The notes under the pieces: generated by a model
Database searches by the model: none
What the model saw: only the letters and a program-made list of their open reading frames with translations
Told to the model about the DNA's origin: nothing
Position numbers and translations under genes: made by a program
Shown here: piece by piece, positions 28,349 through 37,673 of the stretch
Layout: each line of letters opens with the position of its first letter
How positions within the stretch are numbered: the stretch's first letter is position 1
Source: Pleurocapsa sp. FMAR1
GTDB taxonomy: Bacteria > Cyanobacteriota > Cyanobacteriia > Cyanobacteriales > Xenococcaceae
DNA: 64,000 bases
Direction of reading: 5' to 3'
Assembly (NCBI RefSeq): GCF_963665995.1
Contig: NZ_OY762512.1
Span: 2,480,001-2,544,000 of the forward strand

Positions 28349-29116
28349 ATGAAACTTTATCATATTGGCTTTAGCCAGTCAGATCTTGGTCTTGACGCGC
28401 CCCAGACTGTACTATTGTCTGGAGAACCAGAGCGATCGCAATACATCGCTCATACTTATTTACAAAATGTTAAACTTCTTTCAGAATATCGAGGACTTCA
28501 TAGTTATTTAGGTAATCTGCCTAATGGTAGACCCATCTTAATCGCTACTAGCGGAATGGGGGCATCTTCTTTAAGTATTGTAGTAAATGAACTAGTTAAA
28601 GTCGGCATCAAACAATTTATTCGAGTTGGTACTTGTGGTTCGATTCAGCCCAGCGTAAAGGTAGGTAGCCTTGTTGTATCTCAAGCAGCTTTATGTCGTC
28701 AAGGTGCAGCTTTAGATATTGCCCCTGTGGAATACCCTGCCGTTGGCGATCCTTATTTAACAGTGGCTCTAGTAGAAACGGCTCGACGTTTAGAAATTGA
28801 CTGTCACTTGGGTATTACCGCTTCAGTAGATACCTTTTATGAAGGACAGGAAAGAACCGAGTCTTCGGCTAATCCCCATCTCCAACCTTGGCTCAAAGAA
28901 ATTACTGCTACCTATCGTCATCTCAATATTTTGAATTATGAAATGGAAGCAGGAACTCTATTTAAGATGGCTGGGGTCTATGGTTTTGCTGCTGCTTGTG
29001 TCTGTGGGGTAGTGGCACAACGTACCGAGACTGAGAATATAATAATTGCCGATAAAGATCAAACCGTTGAGCGAGCTATTAAAGTAGCGGTTGAAACACT
29101 GGTTAATCTTGTTTAA
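28349..29116 (+). CDS. Nucleoside phosphorylase, PNP/UDP family (uridine phosphorylase-like)
   Basis: Phosphorolysis of a nucleoside to base and ribose-1-phosphate, for salvage. The 255-residue length fits the trimeric/hexameric NP-I family. Visible motifs are LLSGEPERS (phosphate-binding loop, normally GDPxR), TSGMGASS, the FIRVGTCGSIQ family signature, DTFYEGQER as in uridine phosphorylases, and NYEMEAGTLF (ribose-binding Glu-Met-Glu). The FYEGQER segment favours uridine over purine substrates; this is inference. It is divergent from the methyltransferase gene across 103 bp. Confidence 0.87.
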   Translation: MKLYHIGFSQSDLGLDAPQTVLLSGEPERSQYIAHTYLQNVKLLSEYRGLHSYLGNLPNGRPILIATSGMGASSLSIVVNELVKVGIKQFIRVGTCGSIQPSVKVGSLVVSQAALCRQGAALDIAPVEYPAVGDPYLTVALVETARRLEIDCHLGITASVDTFYEGQERTESSANPHLQPWLKEITATYRHLNILNYEMEAGTLFKMAGVYGFAAACVCGVVAQRTETENIIIADKDQTVERAIKVAVETLVNLV

Positions 29117-29184
29117 ATTTTTTATTGCCATTTATTCTCCAGATTACTAATTTTGTTTTGATAGCTAAAAGCTAAAGGCTATTC

Positions 29185-30618
29185 TTAAGATCGTGATTGT
29201 TGTTCAATCTCAGTACGGGTAGACAGTTTTTTGATTAGGGAATTTTCTCCTAAAGAGCGTTTGGCAGCTACTTCTATTTCTACTTTTAATCCTGGCTGGA
29301 GATATTCAGGCGGAATAGGTAACTTGCCTAACTGCAAGGTAAATAAATTGCCGTTTTTGGCGATCGCTTGAGTTGGAACTGTTCCCTCATATTTAGTTTT
29401 ATATTCGGTGCTACTACCACCAAAAAAGTTTTTCTCTTCGGACTTTTCGCCCACACTGTATCTAATCGTAAAGTCAGTGCCGATCAAATTAGACTGTTCG
29501 GCTTTGTCAAAGACATCTAGCTCTAAACCTGCTCCTTGTCCAAATAGACCATCTATAGTTAGATCGTCAACATCTTTAGTGCGAACGGCATTAAAAATAT
29601 GCAGTTCGGTTACCTTATTTTGTTTTTCTGTTTTGGTTTCTAACCACAAGTCTTTAGGTAAAAAGATATCAGCGTCATTTTCTCCCTTAATAGCTAAAGT
29701 CATATTCTGATCGTCAAAATTTTCGGCTGGCTGGGGTGCATCCCAAACTACCAGTACTGTATGTTCATGACGAGCTACTAATTCTTTGTATTTATTAGCA
29801 ATAACTGAACCAGGGGCAAGTAAAGAAGCAGCATTATTTTTGTTCTGCCAAATATTTTTTGATAAAGTATAGCCCCTTCCTTTTAACTCACTAATTGGCG
29901 CAGTAACTTCTGGTAAATCTGGATCGAGGGACTTATCCAAATTAATTAAAGTCAGATTGCCAATTTCACCGTCTCTACCTTTGACACCAGTGCGTCCTTT
30001 TCTGCCTGATTCACCGTCGGTACATTGAAATTCTTCGGTAGTGCAGCTATAGTTAGAGCTTCCAGGATCGCCAAAGCAGGTTTCTTCATTCCAATAAGGG
30101 CGATCGCATTGACAGCCTTCTCCTCCTACTCCCGCTTTTCCTGATGCGCCTCCTTCTCCCCCCGCAGCAATTACATAGACCTGCTTTAAGCTTTCTTTAT
30201 TAGTGGTGTAGATAGTCAAAGAGCCACCATTGCCGCCGACTCCGCCGTCGCCTCCATCGCCTCCGTCACCGCCATTTGCTCCCCGTAGGTTTTTGCCTAT
30301 TTTGTCGCCTTGCTGCTCGCACAAAGCATCATATCCTTGGATTCCTTGTTGTCCTGCGGCACCGCCACCACCTGTTAAATCTAAATTCATAGGTGTGCCA
30401 TCGGCAAACACAGTTAAATTATCGCCATTACGACCATTATTACCCTTTGCTCCCTCTTCTCCATGATCTCCACTTTCGCCCAAATCTTGGATATCTGCTG
30501 CCAGTACAGCCGAACAGAGTAGGGATTGAGAAGTGGAAGTGGTGGGAATAAATTGTGGTAAGACGAAGATTGCCATAAACAATGACACCTTGCTTAAAAA
30601 ACGTACTTCCATAACCAA
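29185..30618 (-). CDS. Secreted collagen-like Gly-rich protein
   Basis: A 477-residue protein with an N-terminal hydrophobic signal (about residues 4-42, ending LAADIQ). Residues 46-225 are dominated by Gly-X-X and GGDGGDGGDGGVGG-type repeats, interrupted by a Cys-rich stretch (CQCDRPYW, CFGDPG, CTTEEFQC). The C-terminal half (230-477) is a non-repetitive, beta-rich domain, perhaps globular and extracellular. Function unknown; a surface or matrix role is inference from the export signal and collagen-like repeats. It is convergent with the phosphorylase gene. The second Met (30612) is an equally possible start. Confidence 0.75.
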   Translation of the reverse strand: MVMEVRFLSKVSLFMAIFVLPQFIPTTSTSQSLLCSAVLAADIQDLGESGDHGEEGAKGNNGRNGDNLTVFADGTPMNLDLTGGGGAAGQQGIQGYDALCEQQGDKIGKNLRGANGGDGGDGGDGGVGGNGGSLTIYTTNKESLKQVYVIAAGGEGGASGKAGVGGEGCQCDRPYWNEETCFGDPGSSNYSCTTEEFQCTDGESGRKGRTGVKGRDGEIGNLTLINLDKSLDPDLPEVTAPISELKGRGYTLSKNIWQNKNNAASLLAPGSVIANKYKELVARHEHTVLVVWDAPQPAENFDDQNMTLAIKGENDADIFLPKDLWLETKTEKQNKVTELHIFNAVRTKDVDDLTIDGLFGQGAGLELDVFDKAEQSNLIGTDFTIRYSVGEKSEEKNFFGGSSTEYKTKYEGTVPTQAIAKNGNLFTLQLGKLPIPPEYLQPGLKVEIEVAAKRSLGENSLIKKLSTRTEIEQQSRS

Positions 30619-30822
30619 TAAAAACTATTCTGATCGCATTTTGTTATATTTGTCTTTTGTGTATCGCACACTTTTTCTGATTTGTCATTATTTTTGGGAA
30701 TTTTGTTGACTTAACTTAACTGTGAGCGACATTTTATTACTAAAAGCGATCGCTTTAATTTGCAACAAGCAAAAAAATATTTTATTTTCTAGATGATTTT
30801 AAAGTGTAGGATATTCTGGCAA

Positions 30823-31374
30823 TTAAAAACTCGCTCCAGGTTGTGTCAAAAACTCTTGCTCTGCTAAAGTTGATTCTCTAGCCAATATTGAGTTGCGGTG
30901 AGGAAAACGACCAAAGCGATTAATAATCTCTTGATGTTGAATGGCAAATTGAAGATTATCTTCTTTGCCTAATTCGCTAAAAAGCCTGACACACTTAGCC
31001 TGATCTACTTTGTTTTCACTGTGCATCAGAGGCATATAAAGAAATACCTGCCGATCTTTTGATAAACTTTGCTGATAATTATTATTAACGGCAAATCTTG
31101 TTAATTCAACTGCCTTCTTGTCTGTGGCAAATGCTTGAGGTGTATCCCGAAAGATATTGCGGGAAAATTGGTCTAATACAATAATTAAAGCCAGCGCATC
31201 ATCAGGATTACTTTTCCAATCATTTAATGTACCCGTTTTTGCCATTAAATAAGTATTAATAAAACGTGCTTCGATTTCTCGATCGAATTCTGCGCTTTTC
31301 TTAAACCATAGCGGTTTAACCTTTTCAGAAAACCAAAACTCTAATACCTCAGATGATTTGCAAGATTTATCCAT
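30823..31374 (-). CDS. DUF924 family protein
   Basis: Helical (TPR-like) protein, 183 residues from the chosen ATG. It carries the family hallmarks VLEFWFSEKVKPLWFKKSAEFD at the start, ALALIIVLDQFSRNIFRDTPQAFATD in the middle, and the C-terminal FGRFPHRNSILARESTLAEQEFL. The frame is open to 31425, but the region upstream of MDKSCKSSEV lacks family character, so 31374 is preferred; the ribosome site is weak either way. Molecular role unknown. It is the last gene of a minus-strand run with metF and trpS, 67 bp after metF. Confidence 0.88.
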   Translation of the reverse strand: MDKSCKSSEVLEFWFSEKVKPLWFKKSAEFDREIEARFINTYLMAKTGTLNDWKSNPDDALALIIVLDQFSRNIFRDTPQAFATDKKAVELTRFAVNNNYQQSLSKDRQVFLYMPLMHSENKVDQAKCVRLFSELGKEDNLQFAIQHQEIINRFGRFPHRNSILARESTLAEQEFLTQPGASF

Positions 31375-31441
31375 TCGTTCAATAAAAGTTCTATAGGCGA
31401 TACGGGGGGTGCGATTAGTGGGCAAAAATAACCAAAGTGAC

Positions 31442-32338
31442 CTATTTTACCGCTATGGGTTCAATTCCTGCCAAACTTAGTATTTCGGGAATTAAGTCTT
31501 CTCGCTTCACTGCCATCATGTGAACTCCTTGGCACATGGTTTTAGCTAGCTCAACTTGTTCGGCTGCAATTTTGACCCCTTCTTGAAGTGGATTCTCGGC
31601 ATTACCCAAGCGTTCAATTGTAGATTCGGGTATATCTACCCCTGGCACATATTTATTGATAAATTGAGCATTTTTAGCTGATTTCAAAAGAAATATGCCA
31701 GCTAAGATGGGTTTATTGCTGACACAGGCAATCTGACTCATAAATTTATCTAATTTGTCAAAGTCGGTAATCATTTGACTTTGAAAAAATTCTGCCCCAG
31801 CCTCTAATTTCTTTTCAAATCTTTTTTGTAAACCAGATACGCTTTTCAACTGCGGATCGACAGCAGCACCAGGAAACAGATCTAGAGATTCATCTGGCAT
31901 TGTTTTGTCGTTAAAGTCAAATCCACTGTTTAACTTACTAATTAATTTCAGCAGCCTAACCGATTCCAGTTCAAAAACTCCCCTAGATTTCGTGTGATCG
32001 CCAGCCTTGATCGGATCTCCAGTAAGTGCCAAGACATTGCGGACACCCAAAGCATAGGCACCCATTAGATCTGCCTGCAAGCCAAGACAGTTGCGATCGC
32101 GACAGGCTACCTGACATACTGGTTCAATATTATGCTGTTGCAAAATAACCGAAGCAGCCACAGAAGACATTCTTAGTACGGCACGACTACCATCAGTAAC
32201 GTTGACTGCATGAACCCTACCTTTTAGTTTTTCTGCCACTTCTAACATTCTGGCAGGGTTTCCCCCTTTTGGAGGAGCAACTTCGGCAGTGACTAAAAAA
32301 TCTTTATTAAGTACGGCTTGTTGAAGATTACTCGTCAT
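31442..32338 (-). CDS. metF: Methylenetetrahydrofolate reductase (MetF family)
   Basis: FAD enzyme of the TIM-barrel family that reduces 5,10-methylene-THF to 5-methyl-THF for methionine synthesis. The 298 residues match single-domain bacterial MetF. Visible motifs are TAEVAPPKGG (catalytic Glu region), VNVTDGSRA, the flavin/folate region NVLALTGDPI, and FFQSQMITD with the substrate-side Gln. It lacks the C-terminal regulatory domain of eukaryotic enzymes. It lies 52 bp downstream of trpS in the same direction. The metK gene for the next step in the methyl cycle is elsewhere (48681). Confidence 0.9.
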   Translation of the reverse strand: MTSNLQQAVLNKDFLVTAEVAPPKGGNPARMLEVAEKLKGRVHAVNVTDGSRAVLRMSSVAASVILQQHNIEPVCQVACRDRNCLGLQADLMGAYALGVRNVLALTGDPIKAGDHTKSRGVFELESVRLLKLISKLNSGFDFNDKTMPDESLDLFPGAAVDPQLKSVSGLQKRFEKKLEAGAEFFQSQMITDFDKLDKFMSQIACVSNKPILAGIFLLKSAKNAQFINKYVPGVDIPESTIERLGNAENPLQEGVKIAAEQVELAKTMCQGVHMMAVKREDLIPEILSLAGIEPIAVK

Positions 32339-32390
32339 TGGAATTGGTAATTTTTGGTTTTGGTATTCTAAACGGTTTAATTATTTACGT

Positions 32391-33401
32391 CTACATAGGA
32401 GGTAAAAAACCCATAGCATCTTTGACTCTAACTAAAGTTTGATTGGCTACACTACTGGCTTTGGCTGCACCATCTCGCAAAACAGAATTAAGATAATCTT
32501 GATTATCCATTAATTCATTATATTTGACTTGAATTGGTTTTAATGCTTCAACGGCAGTTTCTGTTAGCAGAGGCTTAAATTGACCCCAGCCCATATCTTG
32601 ACATTCTGCTGCTACTTCTTGTTTAGTTTTATTGCCCAAAAGTTGATATAGAGTAAGCAGGTTATGACATTCAGGACGCTCAGGATCATCAAATGCCAAT
32701 CCCTTCACGGGATCTGTTTTGCACTTTTTAATTTTCCTGGTAATAGCATCAGGCGGATCGAGTAAATCGATGCGACTTAATTCTGAAGGATCGGACTTAG
32801 ACATTTTTTTTGTCCCATCCGCTAAGCTCATTACCCTTGCGCCTTCTTTGCGAATCATGGGTTCGGGTACTTTTAAAACGGGCTGCTTCTTTTTACCGAA
32901 TTGATCGTTAACCCTACCTGCAATATCTCTAGTTAGTTCTAAATGCTGTTTTTGATCTTCGCCTACAGGCACTTTGTCCGCATCGTAAAGTAATATATCT
33001 GCTGCCATTAGCACAGGATAATCCAATAAACCAACACCTACATTTTCACCTTGTTTAACAGCTTTTTCCTTAAACTGGATCATTCTTTCCAACCAGTTAA
33101 GCGGAGTAACACAGTTGAGCAGCCAGGCAAGTTCACTATGAGCAGATACATGAGACTGCACAAAAATAGTTGAGCAGTTTAAATCAATGCCACAAGCTAG
33201 ATATATTGCTGCTAAATTGAAGGTGTTGGCTGCTAAAACTTTGGCATCATGGGGTACGGTAATAGCGTGAAGATCGGCAAAAAAGAAGAAGTTGTCATAG
33301 TCCTGTTGTATTTCGACCCAGTTACGAATTGCGCCTAAATAATTGCCTAGATGTAGGTTACCAGTAGTTTGAATTCCAGATAAGACTCGCTGTTTACTCA
33401 T
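32391..33401 (-). CDS. trpS: Tryptophanyl-tRNA synthetase
   Basis: Class I aminoacyl-tRNA synthetase charging tRNA-Trp. The HIGH-type motif TGNLHLGNY lies near the N-terminus and the KMSKS loop appears as TKKMSKSDPSE near residue 197. Tryptophan-pocket motifs such as VPVGEDQKQHLELTRDIA are typical. The start at 33401 (MSKQRVLSGIQTTG) gives the normal 336 residues; the frame is open to 33428 but the extra MFYGNFLLN is not family-like. It is followed by metF at 52 bp. Confidence 0.96.
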   Translation of the reverse strand: MSKQRVLSGIQTTGNLHLGNYLGAIRNWVEIQQDYDNFFFFADLHAITVPHDAKVLAANTFNLAAIYLACGIDLNCSTIFVQSHVSAHSELAWLLNCVTPLNWLERMIQFKEKAVKQGENVGVGLLDYPVLMAADILLYDADKVPVGEDQKQHLELTRDIAGRVNDQFGKKKQPVLKVPEPMIRKEGARVMSLADGTKKMSKSDPSELSRIDLLDPPDAITRKIKKCKTDPVKGLAFDDPERPECHNLLTLYQLLGNKTKQEVAAECQDMGWGQFKPLLTETAVEALKPIQVKYNELMDNQDYLNSVLRDGAAKASSVANQTLVRVKDAMGFLPPM

Positions 33402-34420
33402 GTTCAGTAGAAAATTGCCATAAAACATCCCTCTCTTAAATACTTAGAACTTAGAAAAGGGTGTTTAGTTATGGAGATCAGTATTACACGATTTTAAATG
33501 ATTAACTTATTAAAGGATGAAGAATGAGGAATAAGGAATAAAAAATTTATTACTTTTATAGACTTATTCTCTGACAACTTTTTATTGCCTCAGATAAAGC
33601 GTCTTGATTTAAACTCCACCATTCTTTAAGCAACATTAAAGCTGGGTATAATCGGATATCTCCTATTTCTGCTGCTGCTTCTACTGCAAGTACGCTAACT
33701 TGATCGCTTTCAAGTTCTTTTCGTAAAATAGGAATTATTCTTTGATCTTTTCTTCTAGCTAATCCAACTAGAGCTTCGCCGTAGATTTCATAATTCTCAT
33801 TGGTATCGATATCTTCTTCGATTAAACGTTGCCACAAGGCTTCTCTAATTCTAGTTGTGTCCGTATCAATTAAAGTTCCTAGCCCAAAAGTTGCCCAGTT
33901 TCTGACATCTGCATCATTATCGGCTGTTAATTCTACTAAAGCATCAATCGCTAAAGGAGTTTCGTGTCCTGAAATGCCTGATACGACTCCATAGCGAACA
34001 TCTTCGTGAGGATGATTTTTAAATTTAACTAGTAGTTTAACTGTTCTTGGATCTTTTAAATGCCCTAAAGCAATTCCAATTGAAGATAATATTTGACTGT
34101 TAGTTTCAGTGTTTAATAGCTGCAATAATATGTACAAGCATTCTTCAGGAAATGTTCTTTGTGGGATACCTAATTGACCTAATATGTTTACGCCAAGCTC
34201 TTTTTCTGAAAGTATATGACTTTGACAAAGTTTCTGTGCTGCAATCAATACTTCTTGACTGCCTCTATATTGTAAAACAATAATATAATCCCCTGGTTGA
34301 CTGACAAAAGATGAAGAGAAAAACCTGAGAATAGAGATTCAGTAAAGAGTTGAGGGATTGACACAAAGCAAGGGGAGTCAGCACTCTGAGATTAGATACC
34401 ACTCATAATTTCAGAATACT

Positions 34421-34474
34421 GTGAATCAAAACTCCCGTCTCTACAATGCCTTGAATCAATGGATGAGTCAATAG
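34421..34474 (+). pseudogene. Transposase N-terminal remnant
   Basis: GTG-started frame reading NQNSRLYNALNQWMSQ then a stop. It resembles the N-terminus of cyanobacterial IS4-family transposases (ALYxALNQW...). It lies about 130 bp inside the left end of the IS, as expected for a transposase start. Confidence 0.5.
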
Positions 34475-34549
34475 AAGTTTGAAGACAGAAGTATGAAGGC
34501 GCGAAGTTTCAAGTTTGTTCGAGGGCTTGTACCTCATACGAAGGAAGAA

Positions 34550-34577
34550 GTTTGAAGTTTGAAGTTTGAAGTTTGAA
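34550..34577 (+). repeat. Heptanucleotide array (GAAGTTT)n inside the IS remnant
   Basis: Four units of GAAGTTT. Related fragments recur at 34475-34490 and 34818-34850. Nearby are runs of a second heptamer, TACCTCA / TACTTCA, at about 34611-34652 and 34902-34940. Confidence 0.75.
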
Positions 34578-34651
34578 GGAATTCGGAATTCGGGAAGGAT
34601 TTTTTGTAGCTCATACCTCACACCTCATACTTCGCGCCTTCATACCTCATA

Positions 34652-34726
34652 CACAGGGCTATCGCCCAGATCGTCCGTCCTTCGGACGACTTCGATGCTT
34701 CGCATCGTGTAGGGCGAAGCCCTGGT
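34652..34726 (+). repeat. 75-bp multi-hairpin repeat, copy A
   Basis: Identical over 75 bp to copy B. The outer stem CAGGGCT..CGCCC pairs with GGGCG..AGCCCTG. Two inner hairpins are CGTCCG/CGGACG and CGATGC/GCATCG, giving a branched, cruciform-capable fold. Confidence 0.9.
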
Positions 34727-35027
34727 ACCTCTACCAAACTAAGAGCGATCGTGAACGACGGGGCTTGCAACTATAGTGGAACAAAGGACTTGTCCGCATG
34801 TAGGAGGAAGTAGCTGTTTACGAAGTTTGAAGGAAGAAGTTTGAAGGAAGAAGGAAGAAAGATTTTTTGTACCTCATACGAAGGAAGAAGTAGCTGTTTT
34901 ACTTCATACTTCATACCTCATACTTCATACTTCATGCAGCTGTTTTACTTCATACACGGACTCTCTGTCCGTCGCCGTTCCCGAGGAGACGTCGGAACGC
35001 AGAGAGCGTTCACCTCACACTTCGCGC

Positions 35028-35102
35028 CACAGGGCTATCGCCCAGATCGTCCGTCCTTCGGACGACTTCGATGCTTCGCATCGTGTAGGGCGAAGCCCTG
35101 GT
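35028..35102 (+). repeat. 75-bp multi-hairpin repeat, copy B
   Basis: Exact duplicate of 34652-34726, 376 bp downstream in direct orientation. It ends exactly where the surviving transposase frame resumes (35103). Confidence 0.9.
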
Positions 35103-35672
35103 CAACCTAAAAACTTTCACTTTCATTTAGCAGAGGCAATTTGCTTACACAACGTACAGATTCACAAAGGTGAATTTTCTGGCAAAGTTCATGTGATTCT
35201 TGGTCGCAACAACGTTAACGGCGAACTATGGGCAATTGTCAGTAATGAAAAAACTACTCTACAAACCTTTGCTGAATATGGATTACGTTTTGATATCGAA
35301 GCGAATTTTTTAGATGACCAATCTGGTGGTTGGAATGTTCAACGCTCGATGATTCGAGATGTATGCGCTTTGTCCCGTTTGTGGTTTATCTTATCTGTGG
35401 CTACTCTCTACGTTAGTGCCCAAGGTGTTGAGGTAGTTCGTATTGGCAAACGAAGATGGGTTGATACTCATTGGTTTCGTGGTAATAGCTATTTTAGGAT
35501 TGGTTGGGATTGGGTCAAAGCTGCACTCATTAATGGTTGGAATTTACTTCATTGCGTGACTTTCTCTAGTAATCAAGATCCCTCACCTGCAATGGCATCA
35601 CGATCGCAATATCAAAAACGAGCAGATCAGTTGGAGTTCAAAGTTTTAACTTATTCCTACAATATTTCTTGA
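35103..35672 (+). pseudogene. IS4-family transposase, C-terminal fragment
   Basis: The frame is open from 35103, with no own start; the GTG at 35193 is only internal. It encodes the C-terminal third of a DDE transposase. The IS4 signature Y-x2-R-x3-E is visible in YGLRFDIEANFLDDQ, but the Lys expected seven residues after the Glu is Gln. That, and the missing N-terminal two thirds, make it inactive. It stops 20 bp before the right end of the IS. Confidence 0.88.
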
Positions 35673-35869
35673 AAGTTTTGTCAGTCAATCAGTATAATCC
35701 CATTGTTCAGTTTGGGTTAAAGCAAGTTCAATTAACTTATCTGTCGCCAGTTTCTTTAATTCTTCCTTCATGGCTATGCTTTAATATTTATATTTAAATA
35801 AGAAAAGAACTAGTGGTTTTTTTTGAACGCTAAATTAATTACATATTTCTCAATATTATTTATATATTT

Positions 35870-36709
35870 ATGAAACAGCGATCGCTCGAAATAGACAAAA
35901 CCTCTTTGCCATTTTCTCTGGTAAATATTTCGCGAATCAACGTATTAATTTTACTGGTTTTATTAATTGGAGCAATAGTTGTTTTATTTCCTTTGTTAGT
36001 TGTCATAAAAACCTCTTTTACCTCACCTAAAGATAGCTTTACTTTTGCTAATTATCAAGCAGCTTGGCATCGGGGTAATTTTTTATTGGCTTTTGCTAAT
36101 TCTACTTTAGTGGCTTTGGGGGTAACTGCCTTGCAAATAGTTACTTCTGCGCTAGCGGGATATGCTTTAGCTAGACTAAAGTTTAAAGGACAACAGGCAG
36201 TATTATTACTGATTTTAACCACTTTAGTCATTCCTTTTCAGCTATTAGTAATACCTGTATTTGTAATTTTAAAATGGGCGCATTTAATCAACAGTTATTG
36301 GTCATTGATTTTACCAACAGCAGCCAATGGATTTGGTATTTTCTTAATGCGTCAATATTTTGCCAGCATTCCTATCGAATTAGAAGAAGCTGCTGCATTA
36401 GATGGAGCTAATCGTTTACAGATTTTAATGCGCATCATGTTGCCATTATCTCGTCCTGCTTTAGTAACTTTATTTCTCTTTACTTTTATTGGGGAATGGA
36501 ACGATTTATTTAAACCCTTGGTGTTTACTACTCGTCCAGAATTAAGAACAGTTCAGTTAGCTTTATCGGAGTTTCAGGAACAGTTTACTAGTGATTGGTC
36601 ACTTTTAATGGCAGCTGTAGTTATTGCGACTATTCCCGTATTAATACTATTTTTGATTGGTCAAAAACAATTGATTCAGGGCATTGGTTCAACGGGAATT
36701 AAGAATTAA
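35870..36709 (+). CDS. ABC transporter permease, carbohydrate type (MalG-like)
   Basis: Inner-membrane subunit of a sugar-type ABC importer. The 279 residues hold six predicted membrane helices, starting VLILLVLLIGAIVVLFPLL. The cytoplasmic EAA loop EEAAALDGANRLQILMRIMLP docks the ATPase. Its C-terminal position in the family (ends GIGSTGIKN) is typical of MalG/UgpE proteins. The partner permease, binding protein and ATPase are not in the window, so it is separated from its complex, which is common in cyanobacteria. Substrate unknown. It is divergent from the 5' end of the split HEAT gene. Confidence 0.93.
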   Translation: MKQRSLEIDKTSLPFSLVNISRINVLILLVLLIGAIVVLFPLLVVIKTSFTSPKDSFTFANYQAAWHRGNFLLAFANSTLVALGVTALQIVTSALAGYALARLKFKGQQAVLLLILTTLVIPFQLLVIPVFVILKWAHLINSYWSLILPTAANGFGIFLMRQYFASIPIELEEAAALDGANRLQILMRIMLPLSRPALVTLFLFTFIGEWNDLFKPLVFTTRPELRTVQLALSEFQEQFTSDWSLLMAAVVIATIPVLILFLIGQKQLIQGIGSTGIKN

Positions 36710-36810
36710 ATAGGTAGGAAAAATTAATTAGAAGATAGTCTTGATAACGAGTAACAAGTAATGAGTAACGAAAATAGATTATAGTATCTTGTTTACTTGA
36801 TTTTACCCCT

Positions 36811-36851
36811 CGCGCGTTCCCTTGCGCCTTACGGCGACGCGGGGTCGCTCG
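36811..36851 (+). repeat. REP-like palindromic element
   Basis: CGCGCGTTCCCTTGCGCC, a TTAC centre, then GGCGACGCGGGGTCGCTCG. Same arms as 10794-10856 and 38111-38146. Confidence 0.75.
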
Positions 36852-36940
36852 TTTTAATTCCATCCACATACTTGGCTGAAACAAAAATATTACTTAAAAT
36901 AAGTTAGAAATATGCTTGTTTGTAGAGTTTATAGTTTTCC

Positions 36941-37531
36941 ATGAAGTATATTTTATTTAATAAACCCTACGGAGTTTTATGCCAGTTTACAGATAATAGC
37001 AGTAAGCAAAAACGCCCCCTTCTTAAAGACTATATTCCGATCCCTAATGTTTATCCTGTAGGCAGATTAGATTTAGATAGCGAAGGATTATTATTATTAA
37101 CTGATAATGGACAACTGCAAAATCGTCTTGCTAATCCTAAATTTGCTCATCCCCGCACTTACTATGTTCAGGTAGAACGTATTCCCGATGAATCGGCTTT
37201 GAATAGACTACGGCACGGAATCACAATCAAAAACTATCTTACCCGTAAAGCTAAAGTACGTATACTATCAGAAGAACCTGATTTTCCTCCTCGCATTCCG
37301 CCAATTCGCGATCGCCAAAACATACCTACTTGCTGGTTAAAAATCACCCTCACAGAAGGACGTAATCGTCAAGTGCGACGCATGACAGCAGCGGTAGGCT
37401 TTCCAACTCTTAGATTAGTTAGAGTTTCTCTGGGTAGCAATTCTCAGCAAGTTAATTTAACAGGCTTACAGCCTGGACAATGGCGTAATTTAACTTCACA
37501 AGAAATCAATATGTTACTTACCTTTAAATAA
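36941..37531 (+). CDS. rluE: Pseudouridine synthase, RsuA/RluE family
   Basis: Isomerises uridine in rRNA; RluE-type enzymes act on 23S rRNA position 2457. The 196-residue single-domain protein lacks an S4 domain, which fits RluE better than RsuA or RluB. The catalytic Asp lies in [15 protein letters not shown] near residue 43. Other motifs are the start [14 protein letters not shown] and the late [21 protein letters not shown]. Assignment to RluE as opposed to a close RsuA relative is likely but not certain. Confidence 0.85.
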   Translation: MKYILFNKPYGVLCQFTDNSSKQKRPLLKDYIPIPNVYPVGRLDLDSEGLLLLTDNGQLQNRLANPKFAHPRTYYVQVERIPDESALNRLRHGITIKNYLTRKAKVRILSEEPDFPPRIPPIRDRQNIPTCWLKITLTEGRNRQVRRMTAAVGFPTLRLVRVSLGSNSQQVNLTGLQPGQWRNLTSQEINMLLTFK

Positions 37532-37673
37532 ATAAATATTTTTTCAGAGAAATTAATCAACTAAAATTATTCAAGCAATATAAATAAATTAAGCAGAAAA
37601 AGAAAGTATTTGGGAATTATAAAAGTATATTCAAACTTCATCTAATTAAAAGTAGAAAATACAGGAGATAATT

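Larger units (their letters stand above)
34293..35692 (+). mobile_element. Decayed IS4-type insertion sequence, 1400 bp
   Basis: Terminal inverted repeats are CTGGTTGACTGACAAAAG (34293-34310) and, at the right end reversed, CTGATTGACTGACAAAAC, 16 of 18 identical. The flanking 9-bp target duplication is TATAATCCC at 34284-34292 and 35693-35701. Inside, only the two ends of the transposase survive. The middle (34475-35102) has been replaced by heptamer arrays and two copies of a 75-bp palindromic repeat. The ends are confirmed by restoration of the HEAT gene. Confidence 0.88.
33556..35771 (-). pseudogene. HEAT-repeat protein gene split by an IS4-type element
   Basis: The 3' part (34283-33556) encodes HEAT repeats (KDPRTVKLLVKF, ETPLAIDALVELTADNDADV, RIIPILRKELESD...). 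The 5' part is on the far side of an insertion: ATG at 35771, MKEELKKLATDKLIELALTQ, to 35693. Joining across one copy of TATAATCCC gives 807 nt, that is 268 residues, reading TEQWDYIIVLQYRGSQEVLIA. HEAT proteins of this type act as scaffolds or phycobilin-lyase-like factors; the role here is not identified. As it stands only the C-terminal part could be made, from a TTG at 34248. Confidence 0.9.

Noticed and set aside
34475-34660. CRISPR-like array from the repeated GAAGTTT and TACYTCA units
   Set aside because: The repeats are 7-bp tandem units without spacers of constant length, and no cas genes are present.
34573-35110. Open frames over the repeat region inside the IS remnant (34573-34776, 34841-35110)
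   Set aside because: They consist of translated heptamer arrays and palindromic repeats with no protein character.
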